From assembly GCA_000384615.1 (NCBI GenBank), contig ARQU01000001.1, forward strand, positions 213,685 to 277,684: DNA of 64,000 nucleotides. The letters are read 5' to 3'. A program made the translations under genes and the position numbers. This document shows positions 25,851 through 34,526 of the stretch, in pieces. Below the pieces are notes generated by a model, which saw nothing but the letters and a program-made list of their open reading frames with translations, made no database searches and was not told the origin of the DNA. Source of the stretch: an alpha proteobacterium SCGC AAA536-G10. Lineage in GTDB: Bacteria > Pseudomonadota > Alphaproteobacteria > Puniceispirillales > Marisalimonadaceae. The stretch's first letter is position 1. Each line of letters begins with the position of its first letter.

Positions 25851-26741
25851 CTAACCTTTCACGGCACCTTGAGTTAAACCACTTACTAATTTAGTTTGAA
25901 AAAACATTATTAATATGAAAAGTGGTACAGTAGCAGAAACTACAGCCGCAACTGCGAACATAACATTTCCTTCAGTATAAGTTGTACCTAAAAAAGCAGC
26001 TATCTTTGGTATCATTGTTCTATTTTCATCAGATAAAAGCATAGAAGTAACTGCAAAATCATTATAAGCTAACAAAAAACTAAATAGTCCAGTAGTAATT
26101 ATTCCTGGCCACATGACAGGTACAATTACATGTCCAAAAGCTTGGTATTGTGAACAACCATCGACTTTAGCGCTCTCATCAAGTTCCTTCGGTATATTTT
26201 GAAAGAATGAATGTAACATCCACAAAGTAAATGGTTGGTTTATAGAAACTAACACTATGATTGTTGTCGGCAGAGTGCCCCATAGATTCCATTCAAAAAA
26301 AGGTGGAAGATAACCAGCAACAAGCGTAATTGGAGGCATTGCTCTGAAAATAAGTGCCATTATTAAAAGCCAAAATGTATATTTAAAATTTGATCGTGAA
26401 AGTGCGTATGCGCCAAGAGTACCTATTGTCAGTGAAGTAATCACGACAAAAAAACAGACTAAAGATGTGTTTATGAAAGCTTTCCAAAATTCTTCTTGAA
26501 CCCAAGCACCGTGGTATCCAATAAAAGTGAAAGGAGAACCATAAGTTTGTTCTGTATTTTTCCCAGTAATAGCATTAGTCCAATTTGATATTGAAAAAAA
26601 ATCTAATTCAACTTTGAAAGATCCCCAAAAAGTCCAAATAAAAGGAAAAGCAGCTACAAAAACCCATAAAAATATCAGGAAATAAATTATTATTGCCGTA
26701 AAGGAACTGTTTTTAGTACTTTTATTAGAATTAAAAATCAT
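25851..26741 (-). CDS. Carbohydrate-type ABC transporter permease (MalG/UgpE-like)
   Basis: This 296-residue inner-membrane protein has six transmembrane segments. The EAA loop is ELDESAKVDGCSQYQAFGHV followed by PVMWPG, which docks with the ATPase. It belongs to the MalG family. It overlaps the other permease gene by four bases (ATGA), showing coupled translation and paired assembly. With the MalF-like protein, binding protein and MalK-like ATPase of the same operon it forms an importer for a carbohydrate-like or related solute. Confidence 0.93.
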   Translation of the reverse strand: MIFNSNKSTKNSSFTAIIIYFLIFLWVFVAAFPFIWTFWGSFKVELDFFSISNWTNAITGKNTEQTYGSPFTFIGYHGAWVQEEFWKAFINTSLVCFFVVITSLTIGTLGAYALSRSNFKYTFWLLIMALIFRAMPPITLVAGYLPPFFEWNLWGTLPTTIIVLVSINQPFTLWMLHSFFQNIPKELDESAKVDGCSQYQAFGHVIVPVMWPGIITTGLFSFLLAYNDFAVTSMLLSDENRTMIPKIAAFLGTTYTEGNVMFAVAAVVSATVPLFILIMFFQTKLVSGLTQGAVKG

Positions 26742-27763
26742 TTTTTAAACTCAAATTCTTTCCATGTTTTTATTAAAACAGGTGAAAGTAAGATTATAAT
26801 ACCAAAAATAGTTAGTATAGAAGAAGTTGCTGCAGCAGATAACTGTCTTGTTTCACCTCCAAGATCGTTAAAAATAATCCAGCTCAATGAGGTTGCGTGA
26901 GCTTCTGCATTAAACCCAACGATTGGTTCAAATACTCTAAAATTATCCATTAGCTGCATTAATGTTACAAACGTAATTAGTGGCATTATGTGTGGTATAA
27001 TTATGTGTATGGTTTGTTGGAAAGTATTTGCACCGTCAATTTGGGCGGATTCTATTTGATCTTTTGGAAGGGTCTGTAATCCTGCATAAAAAACAATGAA
27101 TGAAAAAGGAATTGCATGCCATACCCCGTAAACAATTAACATTATCCAAGTTAAGAATGTAGATGCTTTAAGAGATAAACCTGGGTCTTCAAACAATATT
27201 TGTAAAAAGTTTCCTACAATTCCCCTACTATCTATCATCCAAAATAGTATTATCGAACCTATTAATGGCGTAACTATCATTGGTAGAAGAGAAAAGAAAA
27301 TAATTAACCCTTTTAATTTTTGATTAAATGAATCCACTCCTAAGGCAATTAATAGTCCGAGAACAAGCATTATTGGAGTAACTGTGAATGTGAAAGTCAA
27401 AGTGAAAAATAAGGCTTTATAAAATGGTAAATCAGCAGTTAATTTTAAAAATTCCAAAAAATTATTTGTATTTGACCATAAATTTTTGACCTGTTCAATT
27501 GCTAAATGACCCCTATCAAAATAAATGTCTAAACCAACATATTTGCCTAACGGGTTATTTTTTTTTAATTTTTGTGTAGCTTCATGATTTATAGAGGTAG
27601 CCTTTTTACAACCAAAAGGATCGCAGTTTTCTACGGTTATTAGAACATTTTCATGAGGGGTGTGAAATGATTGTATTGTAACAGAAATAATTGGCAATGT
27701 TATAAAGAAAAACATTGCCAAGAATGTTGGAAGTATAAACCAAAAGAAAGTTTTATGTTTCAT
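26738..27763 (-). CDS. Carbohydrate-type ABC transporter permease (MalF/UgpA-like)
   Basis: This 341-residue permease has an N-terminal membrane segment, a periplasmic segment of about 85 residues and then five further segments. The EAA loop IESAQIDGANTFQQ and HIIIPHIMP contact the ATPase. The periplasmic segment contains two nearby cysteines (NCDPFGCKK), which may form a disulfide. A nine-base-pair stem-loop ends eight bases before its ATG, just after the binding-protein gene, and probably lowers its expression relative to the binding protein. Confidence 0.92.
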   Translation of the reverse strand: MKHKTFFWFILPTFLAMFFFITLPIISVTIQSFHTPHENVLITVENCDPFGCKKATSINHEATQKLKKNNPLGKYVGLDIYFDRGHLAIEQVKNLWSNTNNFLEFLKLTADLPFYKALFFTLTFTFTVTPIMLVLGLLIALGVDSFNQKLKGLIIFFSLLPMIVTPLIGSIILFWMIDSRGIVGNFLQILFEDPGLSLKASTFLTWIMLIVYGVWHAIPFSFIVFYAGLQTLPKDQIESAQIDGANTFQQTIHIIIPHIMPLITFVTLMQLMDNFRVFEPIVGFNAEAHATSLSWIIFNDLGGETRQLSAAATSSILTIFGIIILLSPVLIKTWKEFEFKK

Positions 27764-27771
27764 CTTTTAAA

Positions 27772-27796
27772 ACTAGAGAGCCATAAACTCTCTAGT
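27772..27796 (-). terminator. Intercistronic stem-loop after binding-protein gene
   Basis: On the minus strand a perfect 9-bp stem (ACTAGAGAG with CTCTCTAGT) encloses a seven-base loop and is followed by TTTT. It starts six bases after the binding-protein stop and lies directly before the permease start. The position suits a partial terminator or mRNA-protecting hairpin that leaves more binding protein than permease. Confidence 0.65.
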
Positions 27797-27802
27797 CGCC
27801 TT

Positions 27803-29029
27803 TTATAAAAAACCTTTTTCTTTTGCAGAAGCTCTGTAAGCATCTTCTATGTCAGACAAAGTCTTTTTTGCTGATTCTTTACCTTGCATGAAATCGGATA
27901 TTTCTTTTCCGATTGCTGAATGCATTAATCCTGCATATGGTAACATTGGATAAGGAGTAGTGCTCATTTTTGCTGCTGCAAAAACACCTTTAGCTGCTTC
28001 TGTCGGCTTATAACCATCAATTAACCATACAGCTTGCTTTCTTATGTCATCTTTATCCATTATTGAAGGTCTAATAGCATTAGTCATTGCAATAAAAGTA
28101 GCTTCTGCTTCTTTATCACTTATTTTTTTAGCTATAGTCCAACCATCCCAAAACAATGTTGAAGCAGGAGTTTTACCTCCACCAACTGTCATAGGTCCAG
28201 CTATATCCATGCCATTTTTAACTTCATCACTAACACCATCAACATCTACCAATGTAGCAGCTCTACTACCCCACATATTCATAATAGCGACGTTTCCAGC
28301 TCTAAACTCAGCATTTGTAGCGTTACTATCATGGGTTAGAAAATCTGGATTCATATAACCAGACAAAGCTTTCATCATTTCAAGAGCTTTTACGCCAGAT
28401 TCAGAATTTACATTTGGTTCTGCAGTGTTGCCTTTAAAATGTGATCCTCCATAACCTATAAACATATTATTAAACTCTTGTGCTAAATTCCAGCCAGCTT
28501 TATAAGCTCCACCAACAGGATTTTTTAAAAGACCTGCGTCTCTTATTTTTTTTGCTGCAGATAACATTTCTTCATAGGTCTTTGGAACATCGATATTTAG
28601 TTTTTTCAAAATATCTTTTCTATAAACGAGATGTTGTGCATTAGCCATAAATGCTACTGCCATTATCTTACCATCAATGGTAATAAGTTGGTTCTTTTTC
28701 AAATCTTTACCATGTTTTTTAACTAAACTATCTAACGGTCTTATAAGATCTTCATTAAGCAATGCAACAATTGAAGTATTGGCGACTATAGCTGAGGTAT
28801 ATTCAGCCGGCTCACTACTCATACCTGCAACGTTAATTTTTTGATGATCTGCAGTTAAATTTGCTGATACTTTAGCTCCTTTACATTCTTTTGCACCAGA
28901 TCCAACTGTTTGAATTGCAGGAAACTCATTTCCAACAATACTAACTCTAGCAGAAATACTACATGCGAATGCGCTTGTAGATGTCAAAAAAATAATTGAA
29001 GATAAAATTTTTATTAAAAATAGTTTCAT
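27803..29029 (-). CDS. ABC transporter substrate-binding protein, family 1
   Basis: This 408-residue periplasmic binding protein has a cleavable signal peptide ending FLTSTSAFA before residue 23. It has the extracellular solute-binding family 1 layout, with PKTYEEMLSAAKKIRDAG and NVAIMNMWGSRA as typical lobes. The family binds oligosaccharides, glycerol phosphates and other polyols. The first mature residues contain two cysteines close to the cleavage site, but a lipobox is not evident. AAGGAG precedes the ATG. It lies between the ATPase and permease genes in the nine-gene operon. The ligand is unknown. Confidence 0.9.
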   Translation of the reverse strand: MKLFLIKILSSIIFLTSTSAFACSISARVSIVGNEFPAIQTVGSGAKECKGAKVSANLTADHQKINVAGMSSEPAEYTSAIVANTSIVALLNEDLIRPLDSLVKKHGKDLKKNQLITIDGKIMAVAFMANAQHLVYRKDILKKLNIDVPKTYEEMLSAAKKIRDAGLLKNPVGGAYKAGWNLAQEFNNMFIGYGGSHFKGNTAEPNVNSESGVKALEMMKALSGYMNPDFLTHDSNATNAEFRAGNVAIMNMWGSRAATLVDVDGVSDEVKNGMDIAGPMTVGGGKTPASTLFWDGWTIAKKISDKEAEATFIAMTNAIRPSIMDKDDIRKQAVWLIDGYKPTEAAKGVFAAAKMSTTPYPMLPYAGLMHSAIGKEISDFMQGKESAKKTLSDIEDAYRASAKEKGFL

Positions 29030-29042
29030 ATTTTCTCCTTGA

Positions 29043-30092
29043 TTAACTTAAATTAAAACCAGTTTTATTATCAAAAATCTGACACTTTGAAGACAAAATT
29101 GATATACTAACAACATCTCCTAGAGATGCATTAAAAGTATTACTCATTTTTACTGAAATAAAATTTTCTTCTATTTTCACTGTTACCATGGTCGCATCAC
29201 CTAAAAGCTCTATTGAAAAGATTGGTCCTTTAATATTTCCAGAAATACTCTTGATTATTTTACCATCTTCTGCACGAAATCCAAGCTTATATTTTCCATT
29301 TTTATGATTAAAATTTTCAATTTTTATATCTTTTGCAATAAAATCATTGTCCTTGATATTACCATTAATTAAATTCATAGGTGGGTTACCTATGAACGAA
29401 GCAACAAATGTATTTATAGGCTTGTCATAAATTTGTTTTGGTGTCCCAATTTGTTGAATAACACCCTTATTCATAACAACAACTCTATCAGCTAAAGTCA
29501 TTGCTTCAATTTGATCATGAGTTACATATATTGTAGTTATTTGAAGTTGGTTTTGTAAGTGTTTAATCTGCCCTCTAGTCGAAACTCTCAATTTAGCATC
29601 AAGGTTGGATAAAGGTTCATCCATTAAAAAAACATTAGGTTTTCTTACTAAAGCTCTTGCTAATGCAACTCTCTGTTTTTGTCCCCCAGATAGTTCAGCT
29701 GGTTTTCTGTGGCAAAAATCATTTAATTCAACTAAATTGATAGCCTCCATAACTAAATTATTCTGGTTTTCTCTAGGTACTTTTCTTATTTTTAGAGGAA
29801 ATCTAACATTTTCGTATACAGTCATATTTGGATATAAACCGTATGATTGAAATACCATAGAAATATCTCTGTCTTTAGGTTCTAAATCATTTACAATTTT
29901 ATTATCAATTTTGATAATTCCATCTGTTAAATCCTCTAACCCAGCTATCATTCTCATTGTAGTGGTTTTACCACATCCAGAAGGGCCTAATAACACTAAA
30001 AACTCTTTATCCTTAATTATTAAATTAAAATCAATTACAGCATTGAAATCACCCCAACTTTTTGACACTTTAATTAGTTCAATCTCTGCCAT
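29043..30092 (-). CDS. ABC transporter ATP-binding protein (MalK/UgpC-like)
   Basis: This 349-residue ATPase has Walker A GPSGCGKTT, Q-loop FQSYGLYP, signature LSGGQKQR, Walker B NVFLMDEPLSNLD and the switch His in YVTHDQIEAM. A C-terminal TOBE/regulatory domain of about 110 residues follows, as in the MalK group. It powers the importer formed with the two permeases. It starts 10 bases after the HAD-like gene and ends 13 bases before the binding-protein gene, firmly inside the operon. Confidence 0.93.
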   Translation of the reverse strand: MAEIELIKVSKSWGDFNAVIDFNLIIKDKEFLVLLGPSGCGKTTTMRMIAGLEDLTDGIIKIDNKIVNDLEPKDRDISMVFQSYGLYPNMTVYENVRFPLKIRKVPRENQNNLVMEAINLVELNDFCHRKPAELSGGQKQRVALARALVRKPNVFLMDEPLSNLDAKLRVSTRGQIKHLQNQLQITTIYVTHDQIEAMTLADRVVVMNKGVIQQIGTPKQIYDKPINTFVASFIGNPPMNLINGNIKDNDFIAKDIKIENFNHKNGKYKLGFRAEDGKIIKSISGNIKGPIFSIELLGDATMVTVKIEENFISVKMSNTFNASLGDVVSISILSSKCQIFDNKTGFNLS

Positions 30093-30102
30093 TTAATATC
30101 AT

Positions 30103-30756
30103 TTACCCTTCTTCAAAAAATGATTTTACAGATTTGAATATATCTTTGCTTATTAAAGAGCTTTCTTCATAAGTTGTATATTCACCCGGGTATAAAAGCG
30201 TCTGTATATTTGCATTCATTGCAGAACGACAGTTTTCTATAGTATTCTCAACTGCTAATGAATTTGAATGCATTACATCTAGTTTTTTTAATGCAAATTT
30301 ATAAATTTCAGGATCAGGTTTTCTTTTAGAAACAAGCTCATCATGGGTAATTAAGTCAAATTTTGAAAAATCAACCTGTTTTGATAAATTATTGATTACT
30401 AAATCTAGAGTATCCTTATTTGTAGTTGTAATAAAACCAATTTTAATATTATGAATCGACACATATTCAATAACTTCTAAAACTCCAGCCCTTGGTTTTA
30501 AATTTTTTTTCGATAATAATTTGAAATGTTTAATTTTTAATAAATGTATTTGTTTAGCATCATCTAAATTCAATTTATTTTTTGAAAATTCAATCAAACG
30601 ATTTAAACCACCAGGTTTTTCAAGCATTTTTATGTAATTAGCAACGTTCCAATACCAGTCAATACCAAATTCTTTAAAAGCTGCATTAAAAGCTTTCCTT
30701 TGAATTTCAGAACTTTCAACAATAGAACCAATAGAACCAAATAATAAAGACTTCAT
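30103..30756 (-). CDS. HAD-like protein with degenerate active site
   Basis: This 217-residue protein aligns end to end with HAD subfamily IA (CbbY/phosphoglucomutase-like) phosphatases, with the cap helices after EIQRKAFNAAFKEFGIDW. The catalytic motif I, normally FDxDGT, reads FGSIGS, so both aspartates (positions 7 and 9) are lost. Motif II keeps Thr near 110 (GFITTTNK) and motif III keeps Lys146 (KRKPDPE). Motif IV reads VENT, with Asn171 for the expected Asp. It is unlikely to be a phosphatase and may bind a ligand or regulate. It is the first gene of the nine-gene operon. The DNA reading at 30739-30721 confirms the changes. Confidence 0.83.
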   Translation of the reverse strand: MKSLLFGSIGSIVESSEIQRKAFNAAFKEFGIDWYWNVANYIKMLEKPGGLNRLIEFSKNKLNLDDAKQIHLLKIKHFKLLSKKNLKPRAGVLEVIEYVSIHNIKIGFITTTNKDTLDLVINNLSKQVDFSKFDLITHDELVSKRKPDPEIYKFALKKLDVMHSNSLAVENTIENCRSAMNANIQTLLYPGEYTTYEESSLISKDIFKSVKSFFEEG

Positions 30757-30862
30757 GACGTGTATAAAATAAGAAACATAAGTTTTTTCAAAAATTAGTT
30801 AAAAGAAATGATACATTTAAAATATTAATTACACTATCTTTAATCCTGAAGCCATCGATATA

Positions 30863-32560
30863 TTAAATTATAGATTCAATTTTTGGCATCAATCTTAAGA
30901 GTTCTTTAGTATAAAGATTTTTGGGATTATTAAAAATATTTTCAGTTTGATTTATTTCACAAATACGCCCTTTTTTAAGCACGGCTATTCTATTACACAT
31001 TTGACGAATTACTGGTAGATCATGGCTAATGAACAATATTGTTAGATTCAAGTGTTCTTGCAAATCTTTTAAAAGATTTAAGACTTGTGCTTGAATTGTA
31101 ACATCTAGGGCTGAAGTAGGTTCATCGCAGATAAGTAATCTTGGTTTTGTGGCGAGAGCTCTAGCAATAGAAATTCTTTGTCTTTGACCACCTGAAAATT
31201 CATGCGGAAATCTCTCAAGTGATGTTCTTGAAATACCTACAATATCAATTAAATCATTTACATTTTGATCTAAAGAATAATTATCAATATTATTTCTAAA
31301 AAACTTTATAGGTTCAGATATTATTTCCTTAATTTTAAACCTTGGATTTAATGAAGAGTATGGATCTTGAAATATCATTTGAATTTGACCTCTAAATTTC
31401 TTAATTTTCAATTTATTTCTTGGATCAAATAATGATAAGTTTTCAAAATAAATTTCTCCTTTTGTTGGATTAATCAAGCCACTTATAATTTTAGCTATAG
31501 TTGATTTTCCAGATCCAGATTCTCCAACTAATCCAAAAGATTCTCCTTCAAATATATTAAAAGAAACATTGTCTAAAGCTTTGATTTTATCCTCATCATT
31601 CTGTGAAGATAAAATTTTATTTTCATCAAATATCTTGGTAATATTTATAAAATCTAATAATTTTTTGTTACTTTTCTCTCTAATTTCCCAATTTTTAATT
31701 ATATTATTTGTTAACTTTAAAAAAGTATCAATTATCTGATTACCATCGGGGCTTAAAAATTTAAATCTATCAATTTTTTTGTTTGTAGGAGGTACAGACA
31801 TTACTAAACTTTTACATTCGATAGAAACTGGCTGTGACAAAACCTTATATGTTTTACCATGCTCGACAATCTTGCCATATCTCATAACTATTACTTTATC
31901 TGTGATTTCTGCTATTACACCCATGTCATGGGTGATAATTAAAACACCTAGTTTTCTATCAATTGTAAGTTTTTTTAAAAGTTTAAGTATCTTAAACTGT
32001 ATACTAACATCTAAAGCAGTCGTTGGTTCGTCTGCTATTAATAAATCTGGTTCACAACTTATAGCAAGGGCTATTACAACCCGTTGCCGCATCCCTCCAC
32101 TAAATTGGTGTGGATAGTCATTAATTCTTTTTTCAGGATTTTCTATTCCAACCTCTGTTAACAACTTAATCGATTTTTCAAAAGCTTTATTATAATTTAG
32201 GTCTGTATGTGTTTGAATTGTTTCGATCAATTGGTCTTTTATTGTAAATAGAGGGTTTAATGATGTTTGTGGATCTTGAAAAATAAAACCAATTTTTTTT
32301 CCTCTAATAGTTCTAACGACCTCTTCATTATTACATAATTCTGTTTCATCTAATGAAATTGATCCATTAGTAATCTTTCCAGGCTTGTCTATTAAATTAA
32401 TTATTGCGTTAGCAACTGTAGATTTTCCAGATCCTGATTCTCCAACTATCCCTATTATTTCACCTCTTTCTAAATTAAATGAAACATTCTTACTCGCACT
32501 GATTATTTCTTTTCGAGTTTGATATTCAATATCCAGATTATTTATTTTTAAAAACGTCAT
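30863..32560 (-). CDS. Dipeptide/oligopeptide ABC transporter, fused ATP-binding protein (DppD-DppF type)
   Basis: The 565 residues contain two complete ABC ATPase domains. Each has GESGSGKST, signatures SGGMRQR and SGGQRQR, and Walker B LLIADEPTTALD and LLICDEPTSALD. Such fusions replace separate DppD and DppF, as in YejF or GsiA. Each half has the family C-terminal extension; only the first is followed by a clear linker. It energises import of peptides through the two permeases encoded upstream, whose reading frame it overlaps by four bases. The gene closes the operon, with 106 bases to the next gene. Confidence 0.92.
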   Translation of the reverse strand: MTFLKINNLDIEYQTRKEIISASKNVSFNLERGEIIGIVGESGSGKSTVANAIINLIDKPGKITNGSISLDETELCNNEEVVRTIRGKKIGFIFQDPQTSLNPLFTIKDQLIETIQTHTDLNYNKAFEKSIKLLTEVGIENPEKRINDYPHQFSGGMRQRVVIALAISCEPDLLIADEPTTALDVSIQFKILKLLKKLTIDRKLGVLIITHDMGVIAEITDKVIVMRYGKIVEHGKTYKVLSQPVSIECKSLVMSVPPTNKKIDRFKFLSPDGNQIIDTFLKLTNNIIKNWEIREKSNKKLLDFINITKIFDENKILSSQNDEDKIKALDNVSFNIFEGESFGLVGESGSGKSTIAKIISGLINPTKGEIYFENLSLFDPRNKLKIKKFRGQIQMIFQDPYSSLNPRFKIKEIISEPIKFFRNNIDNYSLDQNVNDLIDIVGISRTSLERFPHEFSGGQRQRISIARALATKPRLLICDEPTSALDVTIQAQVLNLLKDLQEHLNLTILFISHDLPVIRQMCNRIAVLKKGRICEINQTENIFNNPKNLYTKELLRLMPKIESII

Positions 32561-33480
32561 CTTACTTTAAGTTTTGGATTTAAGGCGTCTCTCATCCAAT
32601 CTCCTAGTAAATTGATTGATAAAGCAAGAACAACAAGAAAAATTGCAGGAAAAAAAGTTATCCACCATTCTCCTGAAAATAAAAAATTGTTTCCAAATCT
32701 AATTAATGTGCCTAAAGACGGGTTTGTAGGAGGAAATCCTACTCCTAAAAAACTAAGAGTAGATTCGGTTATAATTGCCTGCGACAATCCTATAGTAGAT
32801 ATTACCAAGATAGGTCGTAGAATATTGGGAAGAATATGTTTTATCATAATTACTATATCAGATAGACCAATTATTCTTCCAGCCAAAACATATTCTTTAT
32901 TTTTTTCAACAAGAGTAGCCGCTCTCGTAATTCTAGCAAATTGTGGCCATTCTGAAATTCCAATAGCTAAGATAAGAACGTATATTGCCATGTCATCATG
33001 AAGTGATTTATTAATAAACCCTCTTGCTATTCCATCAACCAAAAGAGCCATCAAAATACTAGGTATAGTCAGTTGAACATCGGTAAACCTCATCACAATT
33101 ATTTCGTAACGACCACCTAAATAACCAGCAGTAACTCCTAAAAAAACACCAAGAACCATAGCAAAAATTATTGAAGCAAATCCAACTATTAAAGAAATTT
33201 GTGAACCATATATTATGGTTGACAACATATCCCTACCTTGTTGATCAGTTCCCAAAATAAATTCCACACTTCCACCAATAGACCATATTGGTGGTGTAAA
33301 AGCATCCATTAGAGAAATACTCTTGGGGTCAAAAGGATTGTAAGGAGCTATCAAAACAGCAAATAATGAGGTAATCATAATTGCTAAAAATATGATTGAA
33401 GAAATAATAGCAACTTTAGACTTTGAAAAGCTATATCCAATATCTGTATCTAAAAAATTTTTAATAATTTGACGTATCAT
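32557..33480 (-). CDS. Peptide-type ABC transporter permease (DppC-like)
   Basis: This 307-residue inner-membrane protein has an N-terminal segment plus five more spans. It includes the DppC signature FILGTDQQGRDMLSTIIYGS after the first span and the EAA loop around AGRIIGLSDIVIMIKHILP. It overlaps the gene before and the gene after by four bases each, so the set dppB-dppC-fused ATPase is translationally coupled. Together with DppB it forms the channel for peptides or similar solutes such as opines or nickel complexes. Confidence 0.92.
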   Translation of the reverse strand: MIRQIIKNFLDTDIGYSFSKSKVAIISSIIFLAIMITSLFAVLIAPYNPFDPKSISLMDAFTPPIWSIGGSVEFILGTDQQGRDMLSTIIYGSQISLIVGFASIIFAMVLGVFLGVTAGYLGGRYEIIVMRFTDVQLTIPSILMALLVDGIARGFINKSLHDDMAIYVLILAIGISEWPQFARITRAATLVEKNKEYVLAGRIIGLSDIVIMIKHILPNILRPILVISTIGLSQAIITESTLSFLGVGFPPTNPSLGTLIRFGNNFLFSGEWWITFFPAIFLVVLALSINLLGDWMRDALNPKLKVR

Positions 33481-34460
33481 TTATTTGTTTCTTCTTCTTT
33501 GAATCTTATTCTTGGATCAATAAAGTAATACGCTATATCAACTATAAAATTTATCATAACAAATAAAAATGCAACCATAATCAAGTAAGCTGACATTATT
33601 GGAATATCAACAAATTGAACTGCATTTATAAATAATAAACCCATACCAGGCCATTGAAATACAGTTTCTGTAATAATGGAAAATGCTATTAGAGTACCAA
33701 CATTTATACCCGTTATAGTTATAACTGGTATCAAACCATTTTTAAGAGCATGCTTGTTATTAATAACTTTTTTATTAATTCCTCTTGCTCTTGCGAATTT
33801 GATATAATCAGTTTCCAAAATCTCCATCATCTCAGCTCTAACAAGTCTAATAATATAAGTCATTTGAAATAGACTTAACGTAATCGAAGGTAGTATTAAT
33901 GCTTTTATTCCACTCAAAGTCAAAAAACCTGTAGACCAAAAACCAAAATTGACTACTTCTCCTCTACCAAAAGAGGGTAAAATGCCAAGAATAACTGAAA
34001 ATAAATATATGAATAAAATTCCAATAACAAAAGTTGGGAGAGATACACCGAAAAGTGATGTAACTAATATGAAGTTACTGACTAAACCTTCACGATTAAT
34101 TGCAGTATATACACCCAAAAATACTCCAAAAAAAATTGCAATTAAGGCCGAAACTAAAACTAATTCAAGTGTGGCAGGTAATCGTTCAGAAATTAAAAGT
34201 GAAACTGGTCTTCTTAATTCATACGACAACCCAAATTCTCCATTTGAAGCATTAACAACAAATTTAAAAAATTGGGTATAAACAGGATCTTTCAATCCAA
34301 GTTTTTCTCGAATTTCCTCCCTAGTTTCTTCACTAGCCTCTTGTCCAACCATATTGTTTACAGGATCACCTACAAAGTTAAACAATGAAAAAGATACAAA
34401 ACCCACAATAAGCATAACAAGAATTGACTGAAGGAGTCTTTTTAAGAAATATTGAAACAT
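33477..34460 (-). CDS. Peptide-type ABC transporter permease (DppB-like)
   Basis: This 327-residue permease has the DppB N-terminus FLKRLLQSILVMLIV, the GLKDPVYTQFFKFV block and the EAA region ARARGINKKVINNKHALKNG. The C-terminus DIAYYFIDPRIR is typical of the family. It starts 66 bases after the binding-protein gene, beyond a strong stem-loop, and overlaps the next gene by four bases. It is part of the peptide-type importer. Confidence 0.92.
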   Translation of the reverse strand: MFQYFLKRLLQSILVMLIVGFVSFSLFNFVGDPVNNMVGQEASEETREEIREKLGLKDPVYTQFFKFVVNASNGEFGLSYELRRPVSLLISERLPATLELVLVSALIAIFFGVFLGVYTAINREGLVSNFILVTSLFGVSLPTFVIGILFIYLFSVILGILPSFGRGEVVNFGFWSTGFLTLSGIKALILPSITLSLFQMTYIIRLVRAEMMEILETDYIKFARARGINKKVINNKHALKNGLIPVITITGINVGTLIAFSIITETVFQWPGMGLLFINAVQFVDIPIMSAYLIMVAFLFVMINFIVDIAYYFIDPRIRFKEEETNK

Positions 34461-34485
34461 TTAAAATATTTATAGTTTATTTTGA

Positions 34486-34520
34486 AACAATGCCAGTTAA
34501 TGTTTAAAACTGGCATTGTT
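34486..34520 (-). terminator. Intercistronic stem-loop after dppA-like gene
   Basis: A perfect 13-bp stem (AACAATGCCAGTT with AACTGGCATTGTT) encloses a nine-base loop. It starts six bases after the binding-protein stop and lies 25 bases ahead of the permease start. No long T-run follows on the minus strand, so it is more likely an mRNA-stabilising or partially terminating hairpin than a full terminator. Confidence 0.65.
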
Positions 34521-34526
34521 GTTTGT

